DNA of 64,000 bases from Herbaspirillum aquaticum (GCF_002213425.1 NZ_NJGV01000019.1:81719-145718); one strand, 5' to 3'. Counted from the stretch's first letter, positions 31,347 to 45,727 are shown. Numbers and translations: made by a program. The notes: generated by a model from the letters alone, not told the origin.

Positions 31347-32726
31347 TTACTGCGCGCGGGCTTGCAGGGAACGGCCGATGCCGTAGTACTCGATGCCGCT
31401 GTCGGCCATGAGCTGCGGATCGAACAGGTTGCGGCCATCGAAGATGACCGGATGATTCAGGGCCGCCTTGACGCGTTCGAAATCGGGGCTGCGGAAGGCC
31501 TTCCATTCAGTCACGATGGCCAGCGCATCGGCACCCTGCAGGGCATCCATGGGGGAGGCGGCAAAGCGGATCTGCTGCAAGCGGGCGGTGTCGTCGGCAA
31601 AGTCCAGTTCCAGCACGCGTGCGGCTTCCTTCATGGCAACCGGATCATAGACCGCCACGCTGGCGCCACGGCGTACCAGTTCACCAATGAGTACGCGCGA
31701 GGAGGCTTCGCGCATGTCGTCGGTATTGGGCTTGAAGGCCAGGCCCCAGATGGCGAAATGCTTGCCGGAGAGGTCTTCACCGAAGCGGGCGACGAGCTTC
31801 TTGCCAAGAACATGCTTCTGGAGGTCGTTGACCTGCTCCACCGCGCGCAGGATCAGCAGCGATTGGTCATATTCACGCGCAGTACGCTCCAGGGCCTGCA
31901 CATCCTTGGGGAAGCAGGAGCCGCCGTAGCCGCAGCCGGCGTACAGGAAGCTGTGGCCGATGCGCGGATCAGAGCCGATGCCGTGCCGCACGGATTCGAT
32001 ATCGGCGCCGACGCGATCGGCCAGGTTCGCCAGTTCGTTCATGAAGGAAATGCGCGTAGCCAGCATGGCATTGGCCGCGTACTTGGTGAACTCGGCCGAG
32101 CGCACGTCCATCCAGTAGGTGCGTTCGTGATTGCGGTTGAAGGGCGCGTAAAGCTTCTTCATGAGGGTCTGTGCGCGCAGGCCATCGGCGCTCTGGTCAT
32201 GGCCGATGACGATGCGGTCCGGGCGCATGAAGTCTTCGACGGCCGCACCTTCCTTCAGGAATTCCGGATTGGAGACGACCGAGAAACTGAGCTCGGTCTT
32301 GCCTCGCAGGCCCAGCTCTTCCCTGATCGCTGCAGTGACGCGATCGGCGGTCCCGACCGGCACGGTGGACTTGTCGACCACCACCTTGAAGCCTTCCATG
32401 TAGCGGCCGATGTTGCGCGCCGCCGCCAGCACGTATTGCAGGTCTGCCGAGCCATCTTCATCGGGCGGCGTGCCCACGGCGATGAACTGGATATCACCAT
32501 GGGCCACGCTGGCGGCCACATCGGTGGAGAACTGCAGGCGGCCGGCGGCACGGTTGCGGGCCACCACTTCTTCCAGGCCCGGTTCGTGGATGGGGATGCC
32601 GCCGTTGTTGAGGATGTCGACCTTGCGCTGGTCGACATCGAGACAGAACACGTCGTTACCCAGTTCGGCCAGGCAGGCGCCGGTCACCAGGCCTACGTAG
32701 CCTGTGCCGATGATGGTGATTTTCAT
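31347..32726 (-). CDS. ugd: UDP-glucose 6-dehydrogenase
   Basis: 459 residues. NAD-binding [10 protein letters not shown] at the N-terminus; catalytic cysteine in [12 protein letters not shown] near residue 265; the [10 protein letters not shown] region in the C-terminal domain. Oxidises UDP-glucose to UDP-glucuronate for capsule, exopolysaccharide or aminoarabinose modification of lipid A. It lies between lapB and hldA in an envelope-biogenesis transcript. Confidence 0.95.
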   Translation of the reverse strand: MKITIIGTGYVGLVTGACLAELGNDVFCLDVDQRKVDILNNGGIPIHEPGLEEVVARNRAAGRLQFSTDVAASVAHGDIQFIAVGTPPDEDGSADLQYVLAAARNIGRYMEGFKVVVDKSTVPVGTADRVTAAIREELGLRGKTELSFSVVSNPEFLKEGAAVEDFMRPDRIVIGHDQSADGLRAQTLMKKLYAPFNRNHERTYWMDVRSAEFTKYAANAMLATRISFMNELANLADRVGADIESVRHGIGSDPRIGHSFLYAGCGYGGSCFPKDVQALERTAREYDQSLLILRAVEQVNDLQKHVLGKKLVARFGEDLSGKHFAIWGLAFKPNTDDMREASSRVLIGELVRRGASVAVYDPVAMKEAARVLELDFADDTARLQQIRFAASPMDALQGADALAIVTEWKAFRSPDFERVKAALNHPVIFDGRNLFDPQLMADSGIEYYGIGRSLQARAQ

Positions 32727-32762
32727 GGTAGATCCAGAGTTCGAGTACGGCCCGTGCGGGCC

Positions 32763-33938
32763 TCAATTCATGACATTCAATTCTTCGGTACGACGCGGCG
32801 GGTAGGTCTCCCACTGGCTGCAGCCCGGGCATTGCCAGTAGAACTGGCGGGCCTTGAAGCCGCAATGGCTGCATTGGTAGCGCGCCAGCTTCTGGGTGTA
32901 GCCATGCACCAGGGTCTTGACCACCGCCAGTTCGGGACGCACCGTTTGTGGCGCACTCATCATGCGCGCTTCCAGGAACTTGTCCAGTCCGAGCAGCGTC
33001 GGCGTGCGGCGCAGTTCATCGCTCACCAGCACGTTGGCCGCATCGATTCCGTCGGACTCCAGCACCGCCTTGAAGACCACTTCCAGCAGGTCGATCGAGG
33101 GCGCTTCGGCCAGGTAGGCGCGCAGCAGGTTGATCCCCTCCTGCGGTCGGCCTGCGGTGATGTAGCCATCCATGAGGCGCTGCGCCACCAGGGCGGTGTG
33201 CGGCACGCTCTGGTGCTCCACGCGGCGCCAGGTCTCCAGCGCGCCTTCGATGTCGCCGCGTGCGCGCAAGGCATCGCCCATGAGCATGGTGGCGCGCACG
33301 CTCTTGCGGTCGGCGGCCAGGGCCTTGTCCAGCAGGGCCATGGCGGCATCGGTGTTGGTGCGGACCAGTTCATCGGCGGCCAGCTCGCAGTAGAACTGGG
33401 CGATCTCGCGCTGACGGCCACCGGCACCGGTGGCTTGCAGGATTTCGGCGGCCGAGATGGCGCGTTCCCACTCCTTCTCGCGCTGGTAGATTTCCAGCAG
33501 GGCGCGGCCGGCCTGGGCGCTGTAGGGGGTGTCGATGAGCTTGTTGAAGGTCTCTTCGGCGCGGTCCAGCAGACCTGCCTTCAGGTAATCCTGGCCCAGT
33601 TCGTAAAGCGCATGGCCCTGGTGCTCGGCCGGCAGGTCGGGACGCGCCAGCAGGTTCTGGTGCACGCGAATGGCACGCTCGGTCTCGCCGCGGCGGCGGA
33701 ACAGGTTGCCCAGGGCGAAGTGCAGCTCCACCGTCTCGGGGTCCAGCTTGACGATTTCGATGAAGGCATCGATGGCCTTGTCAGGCTGCTCGTTGAGCAG
33801 GAAATTGAGCCCCTTGAAGTAGCCGCGCGGCAGGGTGCGCGACTCGGACAGCAACTGGTTGATATCCACGCGCGCGGCAATCCACCCCAAGCCAAAGAAG
33901 ACCGGGATGCCGAGCAACCACCAAAATTCAAATTCCAT
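32763..33938 (-). CDS. lapB: LPS assembly protein LapB (YciM)
   Basis: 391 residues. N-terminal membrane helix (WWLLGIPVFFGLGWIAA), a TPR superhelix about residues 30-330 (e.g. LHFALGNLFRRRGE, YELGQDYLKAGLLDRAEETF), and a C-terminal rubredoxin-like metal site of two CxxC pairs (CSHCGF, CPGCSQW). LapB controls degradation of LpxC by FtsH and so balances LPS and phospholipid synthesis. It follows lapA by 16 bp, the standard pair. Confidence 0.95.
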   Translation of the reverse strand: MEFEFWWLLGIPVFFGLGWIAARVDINQLLSESRTLPRGYFKGLNFLLNEQPDKAIDAFIEIVKLDPETVELHFALGNLFRRRGETERAIRVHQNLLARPDLPAEHQGHALYELGQDYLKAGLLDRAEETFNKLIDTPYSAQAGRALLEIYQREKEWERAISAAEILQATGAGGRQREIAQFYCELAADELVRTNTDAAMALLDKALAADRKSVRATMLMGDALRARGDIEGALETWRRVEHQSVPHTALVAQRLMDGYITAGRPQEGINLLRAYLAEAPSIDLLEVVFKAVLESDGIDAANVLVSDELRRTPTLLGLDKFLEARMMSAPQTVRPELAVVKTLVHGYTQKLARYQCSHCGFKARQFYWQCPGCSQWETYPPRRTEELNVMN

Positions 33939-33954
33939 AAACAGTGAGGGGCAA

Positions 33955-34281
33955 TTAGAGGATGTGCTGTGCGGTGATCACGCTGTCAGGCTGCGGCGGC
34001 TGGGCCTGCACCTGGGCGATCTCTTCCTGCTGCTTCTGGACTTGCGACAGCGCCTTCTTGTAGCGCGAGGCTTCGCGGCGGTGGCGCAGCACCAGCGGCG
34101 CCATCGCCAGCACGCCCAGCACGGCGCCGATCACGAAGAAGGCCAGCAGCACCAGCACCAGCGGGTCGGTGCGTTCATAGCCGAGGAAGAAGTGCATGGT
34201 CACTTCCTGGGTATTGCGCAGGGCGAAGAAAAAGAAGAACACGAACAGGATGGCCGCAATCAATCGGGACAGTATTTTCAT
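33955..34281 (-). CDS. lapA: LapA-domain inner-membrane protein
   Basis: 108 residues. Two membrane helices (LIAAILFVFFFFFALRN and VLVLLAFFVIGAVLGVLA) around a short RNTQEV/FFLGYERTDP loop, followed by a coiled-coil tail rich in K, Q and E. This is the lipopolysaccharide assembly protein A domain (DUF1049). Partner of LapB, which it precedes. Confidence 0.92.
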   Translation of the reverse strand: MKILSRLIAAILFVFFFFFALRNTQEVTMHFFLGYERTDPLVLVLLAFFVIGAVLGVLAMAPLVLRHRREASRYKKALSQVQKQQEEIAQVQAQPPQPDSVITAQHIL

Positions 34282-34647
34282 GGCGTAATCCTTTCTGGCG
34301 GGTCGTGGTTAGCCCGGAGGCCCGGAGGCCAAGCTGCCCGGCCGGCGATGCACGGCATCCGAAACAGCAAAGGCGATGCGCGAGGGCGGCGCCGGTCCGC
34401 AGCATTATTGCGCTGGCCGGAAAAATCGCGCCGATTTCGCGCGCATTCCCGGTCAATCCAGGGTAAATCGGGATTGTACGTGAAAAAAAACGGCATCCAA
34501 AGATGCCGTTCATTTTGTTGATCTGCCTTTACACCCGTTCACCTCGCAGTGTGCGAGTGTGCAGCTTTCAACCGTTGTTACTGCTCGCGGGCGCAGAAAA
34601 CTTCACCTGCGCACCGCAAGAACTGCCTGGTCACAGGCCCAGCCGGG
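34282..34647. other. Gap between ihfB and lapA
   Basis: 366 bp without a convincing gene. It contains the ihfB terminator at 34483-34510 and, nearer lapA, presumably the promoter of the lapAB-ugd-hldA transcript; no clear -35/-10 pair was found. Confidence 0.6.
34483..34510 (-). terminator. Rho-independent terminator of rpsA-ihfB
   Basis: Stem AACGGCATC (34489-34497) with partner 34502-34510 and a 4-nt loop; the minus strand continues with eight T. It lies 138 bp past the ihfB stop. Confidence 0.93.
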
Positions 34648-34953
34648 TCAATCCTCGCGGATTGGCTGGCCGACCATCGCATCGACGCGTTCGCGCAATT
34701 CCTTGCCCGGCTTGAAGTGCGGGACCCGTTTTTCAGGGACCATCACCTTGTCGCCGGACTTGGGATTGCGGCCGATACGCGGCGGACGGCGGTTGAGCGC
34801 GAAGCTGCCAAAGCCACGGATCTCGATGCGCTGGCCGGTCGCGAGAGCGTCGACCATGGCATCGAGGATGGTTTTGACCGCGTAATCCGCATCCTTGGCA
34901 ACAAGTTGCGGATAACGCTCAGCCAGACGGGCGATCAGCTCCGACTTTGTCAT
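34648..34953 (-). CDS. ihfB: Integration host factor subunit beta
   Basis: 101 residues. HU/IHF fold with [12 protein letters not shown], then the DNA-binding arm [30 protein letters not shown]; the IEIRGFGSF strand matches IHF-beta. With IHF-alpha it bends DNA at specific sites and supports site-specific recombination, sigma-54 promoters and replication. It follows rpsA by 13 bp, the conserved proteobacterial order. Confidence 0.95.
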   Translation of the reverse strand: MTKSELIARLAERYPQLVAKDADYAVKTILDAMVDALATGQRIEIRGFGSFALNRRPPRIGRNPKSGDKVMVPEKRVPHFKPGKELRERVDAMVGQPIRED

Positions 34954-34966
34954 CGTGACCGGAAGA

Positions 34967-36682
34967 TCAGTTCTTGTTGTCGAGCTTGGCCTTCAGCAGC
35001 GCGCCCAGGCTGGTGGTGCCCGAAGCAGCGTTGGAGTCAGCCGACATCTTCTGCATGGCTTCCTGGGTCTCGGCGTTGTCCTTGGCCTTGATCGACAGCT
35101 GGATGCTGCGAGCCTTGCGGTCGATGTTGATGACCAGGGCTTCGACGGAATCGCCAACCTTCAGGTGGGTACCGGCATCTTCCACGCGGTCGCGGGAGAT
35201 TTCGGAAGCGCGCAGGTAGCCTTCGACTTCGTCGGTCAGCTGGATCACGGCGCCCTTGGGCTCAACCGACTTGACGGTACCGGTCACGATCGCACCCTTG
35301 TCGTTCAGGGCAGCGAAGTTGTTGAACGGGTCGCCTTCCAGTTGCTTCACGCCCAGGGAGACGCGCTCGCGTTCCACGTCGATGGCCAGCACAACGGCTT
35401 CCAGCTCGTCGCCCTTCTTGAACTTGCGCACGGCTTCTTCGCCAGCTTCGGTCCAGGACAGGTCGGACAGGTGCACCAGGCCGTCGATGTTGCCCGGCAG
35501 GCCGATGAACACGCCGAAGTCGGTGATCGACTTGATCGAACCCTTGACCTTGTCGCCCTTCTTGTGGCTCATGGCGAAGTCGTCCCACGGGTTCGGCTTG
35601 CACTGCTTCATGCCCAGGGAGATACGACGACGCTCTTCGTCGATTTCCAGAACCATGACTTCGACTTCGTCGCCCAGCTGGACAACCTTGTTCGGGGCCA
35701 CGTTCTTGTTGGTCCAGTCCATTTCGGAGACGTGCACCAGGCCTTCGATGCCTTGTTCGACTTCCACGAATGCACCGTAGTCGGTCAGGTTGGTGACCTT
35801 GCCGAACAGGCGGGTGCCTTGCGGGTAGCGACGCGACAGGCCGGTCCACGGATCGTCGCCCAGTTGCTTCACGCCCAGGGAGACGCGGTTCTTCTCTTGA
35901 TCGTACTTGAGGACCTTGGCGGTGATCTCTTGGCCAACCGACAGCACTTCCGACGGGTGACGCACACGACGCCATGCCAGGTCGGTGATGTGCAGCAGGC
36001 CGTCGATGCCACCCAGGTCAACGAACGCACCGTAGTCGGTGATGTTCTTGACGATACCAGTGACGACGGTGCCTTCCTTCAGGGTTTCCATCAGCTTGGC
36101 GCGCTCTTCGCCCATCGAGGCTTCGATCACGGCACGGCGCGACAGAACGACGTTGTTGCGCTTGCGGTCCAGCTTGATGACCTTGAATTCCAGGGTCTTG
36201 CCTTCGAACGGGGTGGTGTCCTTGACCGGACGGGTGTCGACCAGCGAACCCGGCAGGAAGGCACGGATGCCGTTGGTCAGAACGGTCAGGCCGCCCTTGA
36301 CCTTGCCATTGACGGTACCGGTGACGATCTCGCCGGACTCCATCGCCTTTTCCAGCGAGAGCCACGATGCCAGACGCTTGGCCTTGTCGCGCGACAGGAT
36401 GGTGTCGCCGAAACCGTTTTCCAGGGATTCGATCGCAACGGAGATGAAGTCGCCGACGTTGACTTCGACTTCGCCGTTGTCGTTCTTGAATTCTTCAACA
36501 GGGATGAACGCTTCGGACTTCAGGCCGGCGTTGACGATCACGAAGTTGTGATCCAGGCGCACGACTTCTGCCGAGATGACTTCACCCGAACGCATGTCCT
36601 GACGCGACAGCGATTCTTCGAACAGAGCAGCAAATTCGCTGGAGGTATCAACACCTGCAGCGATAACGGTAGTGGTAGACAT
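34967..36682 (-). CDS. rpsA: 30S ribosomal protein S1
   Basis: 571 residues from the ATG at 36682 ([10 protein letters not shown]). Six S1/OB repeats; the last four repeat the pattern [22 protein letters not shown] (e.g. [21 protein letters not shown], shortened; [17 protein letters not shown]). S1 binds mRNA leaders on the 30S subunit. The start has only a pyrimidine-rich upstream stretch and no good Shine-Dalgarno, as is known for rpsA, whose translation is autoregulated by S1. About 215 bp to cmk hold the leader. Confidence 0.96.
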   Translation of the reverse strand: MSTTTVIAAGVDTSSEFAALFEESLSRQDMRSGEVISAEVVRLDHNFVIVNAGLKSEAFIPVEEFKNDNGEVEVNVGDFISVAIESLENGFGDTILSRDKAKRLASWLSLEKAMESGEIVTGTVNGKVKGGLTVLTNGIRAFLPGSLVDTRPVKDTTPFEGKTLEFKVIKLDRKRNNVVLSRRAVIEASMGEERAKLMETLKEGTVVTGIVKNITDYGAFVDLGGIDGLLHITDLAWRRVRHPSEVLSVGQEITAKVLKYDQEKNRVSLGVKQLGDDPWTGLSRRYPQGTRLFGKVTNLTDYGAFVEVEQGIEGLVHVSEMDWTNKNVAPNKVVQLGDEVEVMVLEIDEERRRISLGMKQCKPNPWDDFAMSHKKGDKVKGSIKSITDFGVFIGLPGNIDGLVHLSDLSWTEAGEEAVRKFKKGDELEAVVLAIDVERERVSLGVKQLEGDPFNNFAALNDKGAIVTGTVKSVEPKGAVIQLTDEVEGYLRASEISRDRVEDAGTHLKVGDSVEALVINIDRKARSIQLSIKAKDNAETQEAMQKMSADSNAASGTTSLGALLKAKLDNKN

Positions 36683-36898
36683 AAAAGAAAGTAAGAAAGA
36701 TTGGCCGGTATCCGTGTGATGCAATCAGGCTGACTTGCACTGCCGTCTTCGTTGCCGCCGACGACATGGGTACTGGGTTAGGTTTATCAACACCCGTCAG
36801 ACTTTGCATCTGCCGGGCACCAATGGCACTACGGGTACAACAAGGACTTGCCCATGATGGGTCCTGAACGTGCCGTTTCAAGCGGATTGCAACGGATT

Positions 36899-37567
36899 TC
36901 AGTGCCCCAGGGCAGCGTACCAGCTGAGTACCTGCTGCACCGCTTCGTCAGCGGTCATGTCGGATGTATCCAGGTGATATGCGCCCTCCGCGGCTTTCAA
37001 GGGGGCCGACGAGCGGTTCATGTCGCGTTCGTCGCGCTCCTTCAAATCTCTGGAGAGGTCTTCGATATTAGCAGAAAAACCCTTGTCAATCAATTGCTTA
37101 TAGCGCCTTGTGGCGCGCGCTTCTACACTGGCGGTCAAAAACACCTTCAATCGGGCGCCGGGGAAGATGACGGTGCCCATATCCCGGCCATCCGCCACCA
37201 GGCCGGGAGGTTTCCTGAATGACAACTGCAGTCCGTACAAGGCCTGGCGCACGGTGATCAGGGCGGCGATCTTGGAGGCGGTATTGCCGACCTCTTCGGC
37301 GCGGATGGCCTGGGACACGTCTTCATTGGCCAGGAAGATATGGCCGCCGTCGAAATGGCAGTGCAGGTGCTCGGCGGCCTTGGCCAGGGCATGTTCGTCA
37401 TCCAGGGCTACGCCGCGGCGCAGCACGGACAGCGCCGTCAAGCGGTACAGCGCGCCCGAATCCAGGTAATGGAAGCCCAGTTCCCGGGCCACCTTCTGCG
37501 CCACGGTGCCCTTGCCGGAGGCGGTCGGGCCATCGATGGTGATGACCGGTATCTTTGCTTTTTCCAT
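36899..37567 (-). CDS. cmk: Cytidylate kinase
   Basis: 222 residues. P-loop [16 protein letters not shown] near residue 12, [19 protein letters not shown] and the RDxxR region [18 protein letters not shown]. Phosphorylates CMP and dCMP. Placed between aroA and rpsA, a conserved block. Confidence 0.95.
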   Translation of the reverse strand: MEKAKIPVITIDGPTASGKGTVAQKVARELGFHYLDSGALYRLTALSVLRRGVALDDEHALAKAAEHLHCHFDGGHIFLANEDVSQAIRAEEVGNTASKIAALITVRQALYGLQLSFRKPPGLVADGRDMGTVIFPGARLKVFLTASVEARATRRYKQLIDKGFSANIEDLSRDLKERDERDMNRSSAPLKAAEGAYHLDTSDMTADEAVQQVLSWYAALGH

Positions 37568-37624
37568 GGCCTGATCCCTTTATCTGTGAATAATTTAGCG
37601 TAATTGCATCAAATACAGGGTTTA

Positions 37625-38956
37625 TCAGATCAAGGTTTGTTCGGCAATCTTTTTGAAGACGTCGAAATAGTCGGGGAAGGTCTTGGCCACGCACTTGGGG
37701 TCGTTGATGCGGATACGGTTGCCTCGCCGCAATGCACCATCAAGCGCCGCCAGCGAGAAGCACATGGCCATGCGGTGATCGTCATAGGTGTCGATGGCGG
37801 CCGTACCGATTTCGGCCGGGGGCGTCACCGTCAGGTAGTCGGCACCCTCCTCCACCTGCGCGCCCAGCTTGCGCAATTCGGTCGCCATGGCCGCGAGGCG
37901 GTCGGTTTCCTTGACGCGCCAGCTGGCAATGTTGCGCAGGGTGCTGGGGCCGTCGGCGTAGAGCGCGGCCACGGCGATGGTCATGGCGGCATCCGGGATA
38001 TGGTTGAAGTCGGCATCGATGGCCTTGAGCGGACCATTGGAGGAGGCCTCGATCCAGTTTTCGCCCATGGTGATGGTGGCGCCCATCTGCTCCAGCGCTT
38101 CGACGAAACGCACGTCACCCTGGATGCTGTCGCGGCCCACGCCCTCGACCCGGATCGGGCCGCCGGTGATGGCACCGGCGGCCAGGAAGTAGGAGGCCGA
38201 GGACGCATCGCCCTCGACGTGGATGCTGCCGGGGCTGCGGTAATGCTGGCCCGGCTTGACGGTGAACTGTTGCCAGCCGTCACGTTCCACCTCGACGCCG
38301 AAGCGGCGCATCAGGTTCAGGGTGATCTCGATGTAGGGCTTGGAGATGAGTTCACCGACCACCTCGATCTGCATGGCCTCCTCGCGCGCCATCAGGGGAG
38401 CGGCCATCAGCAAGGCCGTCAGGAACTGGCTGGAGACATTGCCGCGCACCTTCATGCGCGCCGAGGTCAGCTGGCCACGGCGGATATGCAGCGGCGGGTA
38501 GCCGGGATTGCCGGTGTACTCGATGCGCATGCCCACGGCATTCAAGGCATCCACCAGGTCGCCGATCGGACGCTCGTGCATGCGCGGCACGCCATGCAGC
38601 GTGTAGTCGCCCCCCAGCACGGCCAGGGCTGCGGTGAGCGGACGGATCGCGGTGCCGGCATTGCCCATGAAGAGGTCAGCCTGGTGCACCGGCAGCACGC
38701 CGTTGACGCCATGGACGATGTAATCCTGAGTGCCTTCGATCTGCTCCCACTTCACGCCCAGGGTCTGCAGGGCCATGAGCATGACCAGGGTATCGTCGGA
38801 AGCCAGCAGGTCAAAGATGCGGGTGGTACCGCCCGAGAGCGCCGCCAGCAGCAGGATGCGGTTGGAGATGCTCTTGGAGCCCGGCAGCTTGACGGTGCCT
38901 TGCACGTGCGGGACCGGGTTCAGGTCGATATGGCGGGGGTAGGAAGGCTGTTTCAT
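37625..38956 (-). CDS. aroA: 3-phosphoshikimate 1-carboxyvinyltransferase (EPSP synthase)
   Basis: 443 residues from the ATG at 38956 ([12 protein letters not shown]). [17 protein letters not shown] near residue 22, [16 protein letters not shown] near 90, and the RVKETDRL region near 345. The GNAGTAxRP motif is that of class I, normally glyphosate-sensitive enzymes. Sixth step of the shikimate pathway. It is followed by cmk after 57 bp and preceded by tyrA. Confidence 0.95.
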   Translation of the reverse strand: MKQPSYPRHIDLNPVPHVQGTVKLPGSKSISNRILLLAALSGGTTRIFDLLASDDTLVMLMALQTLGVKWEQIEGTQDYIVHGVNGVLPVHQADLFMGNAGTAIRPLTAALAVLGGDYTLHGVPRMHERPIGDLVDALNAVGMRIEYTGNPGYPPLHIRRGQLTSARMKVRGNVSSQFLTALLMAAPLMAREEAMQIEVVGELISKPYIEITLNLMRRFGVEVERDGWQQFTVKPGQHYRSPGSIHVEGDASSASYFLAAGAITGGPIRVEGVGRDSIQGDVRFVEALEQMGATITMGENWIEASSNGPLKAIDADFNHIPDAAMTIAVAALYADGPSTLRNIASWRVKETDRLAAMATELRKLGAQVEEGADYLTVTPPAEIGTAAIDTYDDHRMAMCFSLAALDGALRRGNRIRINDPKCVAKTFPDYFDVFKKIAEQTLI

Positions 38957-39036
38957 CTGGCTTGCTTTTCTGTGGATGATTCGGTGGTGAGTTCGGGCCG
39001 CCCAGGCGGCTTGACGATATGACCGGGAAAGAATGT

Positions 39037-39924
39037 TCAGTTGGCCTTGCGCTCGGCCGCTTCGATGGCTGCCGCCCATTGCTGGCGGGCATGCTGGGCG
39101 CTGGCGTAGATCTTTTCGAGGCCCGCGCCATCGCTGTCGGCAATCATCGCGCGAATGCCCTGCAACTGCGCCAGATAGGCATCGACCTCGGTGAGCAAGG
39201 CATCACGGTTGGCCAGCGTGATGTCACGCCACATCTCGGGCGAGGAGGCGGCGATACGGGTGAAATCGCGGAAGCCGCTGGCGGCATACTGGAACAAGGT
39301 CTCGGCATGTGGCTTGGCGGCAATGTCGTCCACCAGCGCAAAGGCCAGCACGTGCGGCAGGTGGCTCACCGAAGCAAAAACCGCATCATGTTCCTGCGGC
39401 GAGAGGCGATGGATGATCGCGCCGCAGGCCCGCCAGGCAGCGGCCACGGTCTCGACATCGGCCGCGCTGTTCTCGGGCAAGGCGGTGATGACCACCTTCT
39501 TGCCTTCATACAGTTCGGCCAGCGCGGCTTCCGGACCATGTTTTTCACGGCCCGCAATCGGATGCGCCGGAACGAACTGCGCAATACGCTCCCCCAGCGC
39601 CTTGCGGGCGGCCGTCACCACATCGCTCTTGGTACTGCCGGCGTCGGTGACGATGGCCCGGGCATCCAGGTGCGGCTTGATGGAAGCGAGGATGGCTTCG
39701 GTCTGCGCCACCGGCGCGGCCACCAGGATCAGGTCGGCGCCGGCGACGGCGGCAGCCGCATCGGTGGCGATGGCATCGATGATGCCCAGCGCGCGCGCAC
39801 GCTCCAGGCTGGCCAGCGAGCGGCCCACGCCGACGATGTGCGCGGCCTGGCCGGCGCGGCGCAGCGCCAGGGCGAACGAGCCGCCGATCAGGCCCACACC
39901 GAAGATGACGACTTTCTTGAACAC
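39037..39924 (-). CDS. tyrA: Prephenate dehydrogenase
   Basis: 295 residues; start codon GTG at 39924. Dinucleotide motif [16 protein letters not shown] at the N-terminus, catalytic region [12 protein letters not shown] near residue 125 and [11 protein letters not shown] near 190. Converts prephenate to 4-hydroxyphenylpyruvate in tyrosine synthesis. It has no chorismate mutase domain, which is in PheA. It follows pheA directly; the hisC gene often found between them in related genomes is absent. Confidence 0.94.
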   Translation of the reverse strand: MFKKVVIFGVGLIGGSFALALRRAGQAAHIVGVGRSLASLERARALGIIDAIATDAAAAVAGADLILVAAPVAQTEAILASIKPHLDARAIVTDAGSTKSDVVTAARKALGERIAQFVPAHPIAGREKHGPEAALAELYEGKKVVITALPENSAADVETVAAAWRACGAIIHRLSPQEHDAVFASVSHLPHVLAFALVDDIAAKPHAETLFQYAASGFRDFTRIAASSPEMWRDITLANRDALLTEVDAYLAQLQGIRAMIADSDGAGLEKIYASAQHARQQWAAAIEAAERKAN

Positions 39925-39963
39925 GTTGAACTCAGCCTTGAAGAATGGCGGGACGGCAGGCGC

Positions 39964-41037
39964 TCACAGGCCCAGCGGATAGGAGCCCAGCAGCTTGAAG
40001 AAGGCGGCGTTCTGGCGCAGCTCTTCGAGCGCCTTGGCCACCTTCTCATCCTGCTCGTGGCCTTCGAGGTCGACGTAGAAATAATATTCCCACGCGCCCA
40101 TGCGGGCCGGGCGCGATTCGAAGCGCGTCATCGACACGCCATGCCGCGCCAGCGGCGCCAGCAGGTTGTAGACCGCACCGGCCTTGTTGGGCACCGACAG
40201 CACGATGGAAGTCTGGTCGCGCCCCGACGGTGCCGTGCGCAGCCGGCCGATCACGGCAAAGCGGGTACGGTTGTGCGGATCGTCCTGGATGTGGGCGTTG
40301 ACCGTCTGCAGGTTGTACTTCTGGCCCGCGATTTCACCGGCAATGGCCGCAACGCCATTATCTTCACCTGCCATGCGCGCGGCCTCGGCGTTGGAGGCCA
40401 CCGCCTGGCGTTCGATGGAAGGATAGTTCTGGTTGAGCCACGCATTGCACTGGGCGAGGGCCTGCGAATGCGCGCAGATGCGGGTGATACCTTCCATCTT
40501 GCCGCTGGCGGTCATCAGGCTGTGATGCACGGGGATCGCCACTTCGCCGCTGATGGTCAGCGTGGTCTGCAGCAGCAGGTCGAGGGTGCGGTTGATCACG
40601 CCTTCAGAGGAGTTCTCGATGGGTACCACGCCGAAATCGGCAGTGCCGGCTTCGGCATCGCGGAACACTTCATCGATGGACACGCAGGGCAAGCCTTCGA
40701 TGGCATGGCCGAACTGCTGGTACACGGCCTGTTCGCTGAAGGTCCCTTCCGGGCCGAGGTAGGCCACCACCACACGCTTTTCCAGCGCGCGGCAGGCCGA
40801 CATCACTTCGCGGAAGATGGTCTGGATATCAGTGCCCAGCAAGGGGCCGGGATTGCGATCGGCGGCGCGGCGCAGGACCTGCGCTTCGCGCTCGGGACGA
40901 AACACCGGGGCATTGGTCTCGGCCTTGACGTGGCCCACTTCCTGCGCGACGCGGGCGCGCTGGTTCAGCAGGTCGAGGATCTGCGCATCGATGGCATCGA
41001 TCTTCTGGCGCAGGGGCAGCAACTTGTCGTCACTCAT
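39964..41037 (-). CDS. pheA: Bifunctional chorismate mutase/prephenate dehydratase
   Basis: 357 residues. N-terminal AroQ mutase (LRQKIDAIDAQILDLLNQRA, about 8-95), prephenate dehydratase (VAYLGPEGTFSEQA from about 97, with the catalytic TRFAVIG near 260), and a C-terminal ACT regulatory domain with SMTRFESRPAR that senses phenylalanine. Makes phenylpyruvate from chorismate. It lies between serC and tyrA. Confidence 0.95.
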   Translation of the reverse strand: MSDDKLLPLRQKIDAIDAQILDLLNQRARVAQEVGHVKAETNAPVFRPEREAQVLRRAADRNPGPLLGTDIQTIFREVMSACRALEKRVVVAYLGPEGTFSEQAVYQQFGHAIEGLPCVSIDEVFRDAEAGTADFGVVPIENSSEGVINRTLDLLLQTTLTISGEVAIPVHHSLMTASGKMEGITRICAHSQALAQCNAWLNQNYPSIERQAVASNAEAARMAGEDNGVAAIAGEIAGQKYNLQTVNAHIQDDPHNRTRFAVIGRLRTAPSGRDQTSIVLSVPNKAGAVYNLLAPLARHGVSMTRFESRPARMGAWEYYFYVDLEGHEQDEKVAKALEELRQNAAFFKLLGSYPLGL

Positions 41038-41165
41038 CTTGCTCTTTCAGGTGTTGCACGGCGCGCGGGCGCTACGAGCGGCCGGCGGCGCACCGGGCAT
41101 GGCGTTGGCTTGGCGCACGGCCACGGCCTGCACTGCGCGGGCGCTGCGCCCGGCCAGATGCGGCC

Positions 41166-42293
41166 TCAGCCGTGCTGCTGTTCGAAGTCTTTCAGATAAT
41201 CGACGAGAGCCTGTACGCCCTCGATCGGCATCGCGTTGTAGATCGATGCACGCATGCCGCCGACCGACTTGTGGCCTTTCAGCTGCAGCAGGCCGCGCTC
41301 TTTGGCGCCGGCCAGGAAAGTATCATTGAGCGCATCGTCACGCAGGAAGAACGGCACGTTCATGCGGGAACGGCAGTCCGCTGCGATCCGGTTGCTGTAG
41401 AAATCGGTGCTGTCCAGGTAGCCGTAAAGCAACTCGGCCTTGGCGATGTTGCGCGCTTCCAGCGCGGCCACGCCACCCTGGCGCTTGAGCCACTGGAACA
41501 CCAGGCCGGCGATGTAGATCGCGTAGGTCGGCGGGGTGTTGTACATGGAATCGTTGTCGGCCACGATCTTCCAGTCGAAAGCCGAGGGACAGAACGGCAG
41601 CGCGTGACCCAGCAGGTCTTCACGCACAATGACGATGGTCACGCCCGCCGGGCCGATGTTCTTCTGGGCACCACCATAGATGACGCCATATTTCGAGACA
41701 TCCACCTCGCGCGAAAGGATATGCGAGGACATGTCGGCCACCAGCGGTGCGCCGTCGGTGTCAGCCGCAACTTCCGGCGTGTACTGGTATTCGACGCCGT
41801 CGATGGTTTCGTTGCTGCAGATGTGCACGTAGGCGGCATGGCGCGAGAGCTTCCAGTCGGCACGCGCCGGGATGCTGGAGAACTTGCGGTCGGCCGACGA
41901 GGCCGCCACGTTCACGGTGCAGTAGCGCCCTGCTTCCTTGATCGACTTGGTCGACCAGGAGCCGGTGTTGACGTAGTCGGCCACACCGGCCTCATGCTTG
42001 CCCGCCGGCGAACGCAGCGCCGCCAGGTTCATCGGGATGATGGCGTTCTCGGCGATGGCCCCGCCCTGCAGGAACAGCACCTTGTAGTTGGAAGGAATGT
42101 TCATCAGCGCGCGCACGTCAGCCAGCGCGGCTTCGATGATGGACATGTACTCCTTGCCGCGATGGCTCATCTCCATGACCGACATGCCACTGCCATGCCA
42201 GTCCAGCATCTCGTCGGCTGCCTGTTGCAGCACTTCCTTGGGCAATACCGCCGGACCGGCGGAAAAGTTATAAACCATGTCTGCGTTCGCCAT
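41166..42293 (-). CDS. serC: Phosphoserine aminotransferase
   Basis: 375 residues from the ATG at 42293 ([14 protein letters not shown]); an ATG at 42278 (MVYNFSAGP) would match typical family starts and cannot be excluded. [22 protein letters not shown], the PLP lysine region [12 protein letters not shown] and the SFRMNVP-like CRSRMNVPF are present. Makes 3-phosphoserine and, in vitamin B6 synthesis, phosphohydroxythreonine. Follows gyrA after 43 bp. Confidence 0.94.
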   Translation of the reverse strand: MANADMVYNFSAGPAVLPKEVLQQAADEMLDWHGSGMSVMEMSHRGKEYMSIIEAALADVRALMNIPSNYKVLFLQGGAIAENAIIPMNLAALRSPAGKHEAGVADYVNTGSWSTKSIKEAGRYCTVNVAASSADRKFSSIPARADWKLSRHAAYVHICSNETIDGVEYQYTPEVAADTDGAPLVADMSSHILSREVDVSKYGVIYGGAQKNIGPAGVTIVIVREDLLGHALPFCPSAFDWKIVADNDSMYNTPPTYAIYIAGLVFQWLKRQGGVAALEARNIAKAELLYGYLDSTDFYSNRIAADCRSRMNVPFFLRDDALNDTFLAGAKERGLLQLKGHKSVGGMRASIYNAMPIEGVQALVDYLKDFEQQHG

Positions 42294-42336
42294 CAAAAAA
42301 GGCGGCAGGCACGCGGCCCGCCACCCTGGACTTGCT

Positions 42337-44982
<2,646 letters not shown>

Positions 44983-45727
44983 TGGAGAGTCGAAAGATGT
45001 TTCCCGGCCAGAAAATCGTGCCGGGCGGGCGTGGCCCTTGGACTGATCAGAACAGTGCATTCTAGCACGCCAGGAGGGTCAAAAGCCCGTCAAAGGCCCT
45101 CATCGCCCCGGCAACGGCATGCTTCGCGATGACACCCGGTCCGGCGGGCAGCATCACCGCATGCGCCGCAAAGCTCCTCCCAGCGCCTGAGAGCGACCAA
45201 ACAGGGGGACCTGCTAGCTATATATATTAGAGCGCTCGAATTCTGCGGCCAGCATTGCCACCCGGCATCGAATGTTTTTCCACGGCGGTTGTGCTGTCAA
45301 ATGGCCAATTTGGGGAAAATTTTCCGAAACTCACTTTCCCGGTGCACGCCATCGGGAGAAACCCCACGTGCCGGGAGGCACGATGCCAGGGAGAAAATGG
45401 CAACTACTTGCCCGAGTGAAAATGCGCGAACTGTATGAAAAATAAGGATTTTCTTTAAAAAATCCGGCTTTTTTCAGCCTTAAAGGAACAAAAACGGGCC
45501 AAAAATATCGCGTTGCGAAGAAACAACACAGTCCCAAAAACGTTGTCTGGACCAATTGGCAAGCATCGCTGAAGGTCAATCCGTGTGGCAGAATGGCGGC
45601 TAAGTTCATTACTAGCCCCATGGAACAAGGGCCTGTGACGACCTGAACACATGATATTATTCATTTTTTTGATGTCGTAATCTTGTAGCGCAGTTTATCT
45701 GCGGATATCTCACCCGAGAGGAGAAAC
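44983..45727. other. Long A+T-rich gyrA-ompA intergenic region
   Basis: 745 bp between the divergent gyrA and ompA genes with no convincing protein gene. Visible: palindromic GGAAAATTTTCC near 45314, an A+T-rich hairpin GGATTTT/AAAATCC at 45446-45465 flanked by T-runs on both strands (terminator-like), and an A+T-rich block before ompA with GAGAGGAGAAAC as ribosome-binding site. A small RNA or a long regulated ompA leader is possible. Confidence 0.5.

Noticed and set aside
45331..45621. Open frame of 96 codons in the gyrA-ompA gap, minus strand
   Set aside because: No ribosome-binding site, unusual residue composition and interrupted by palindromes; looks like chance in A+T-rich DNA.
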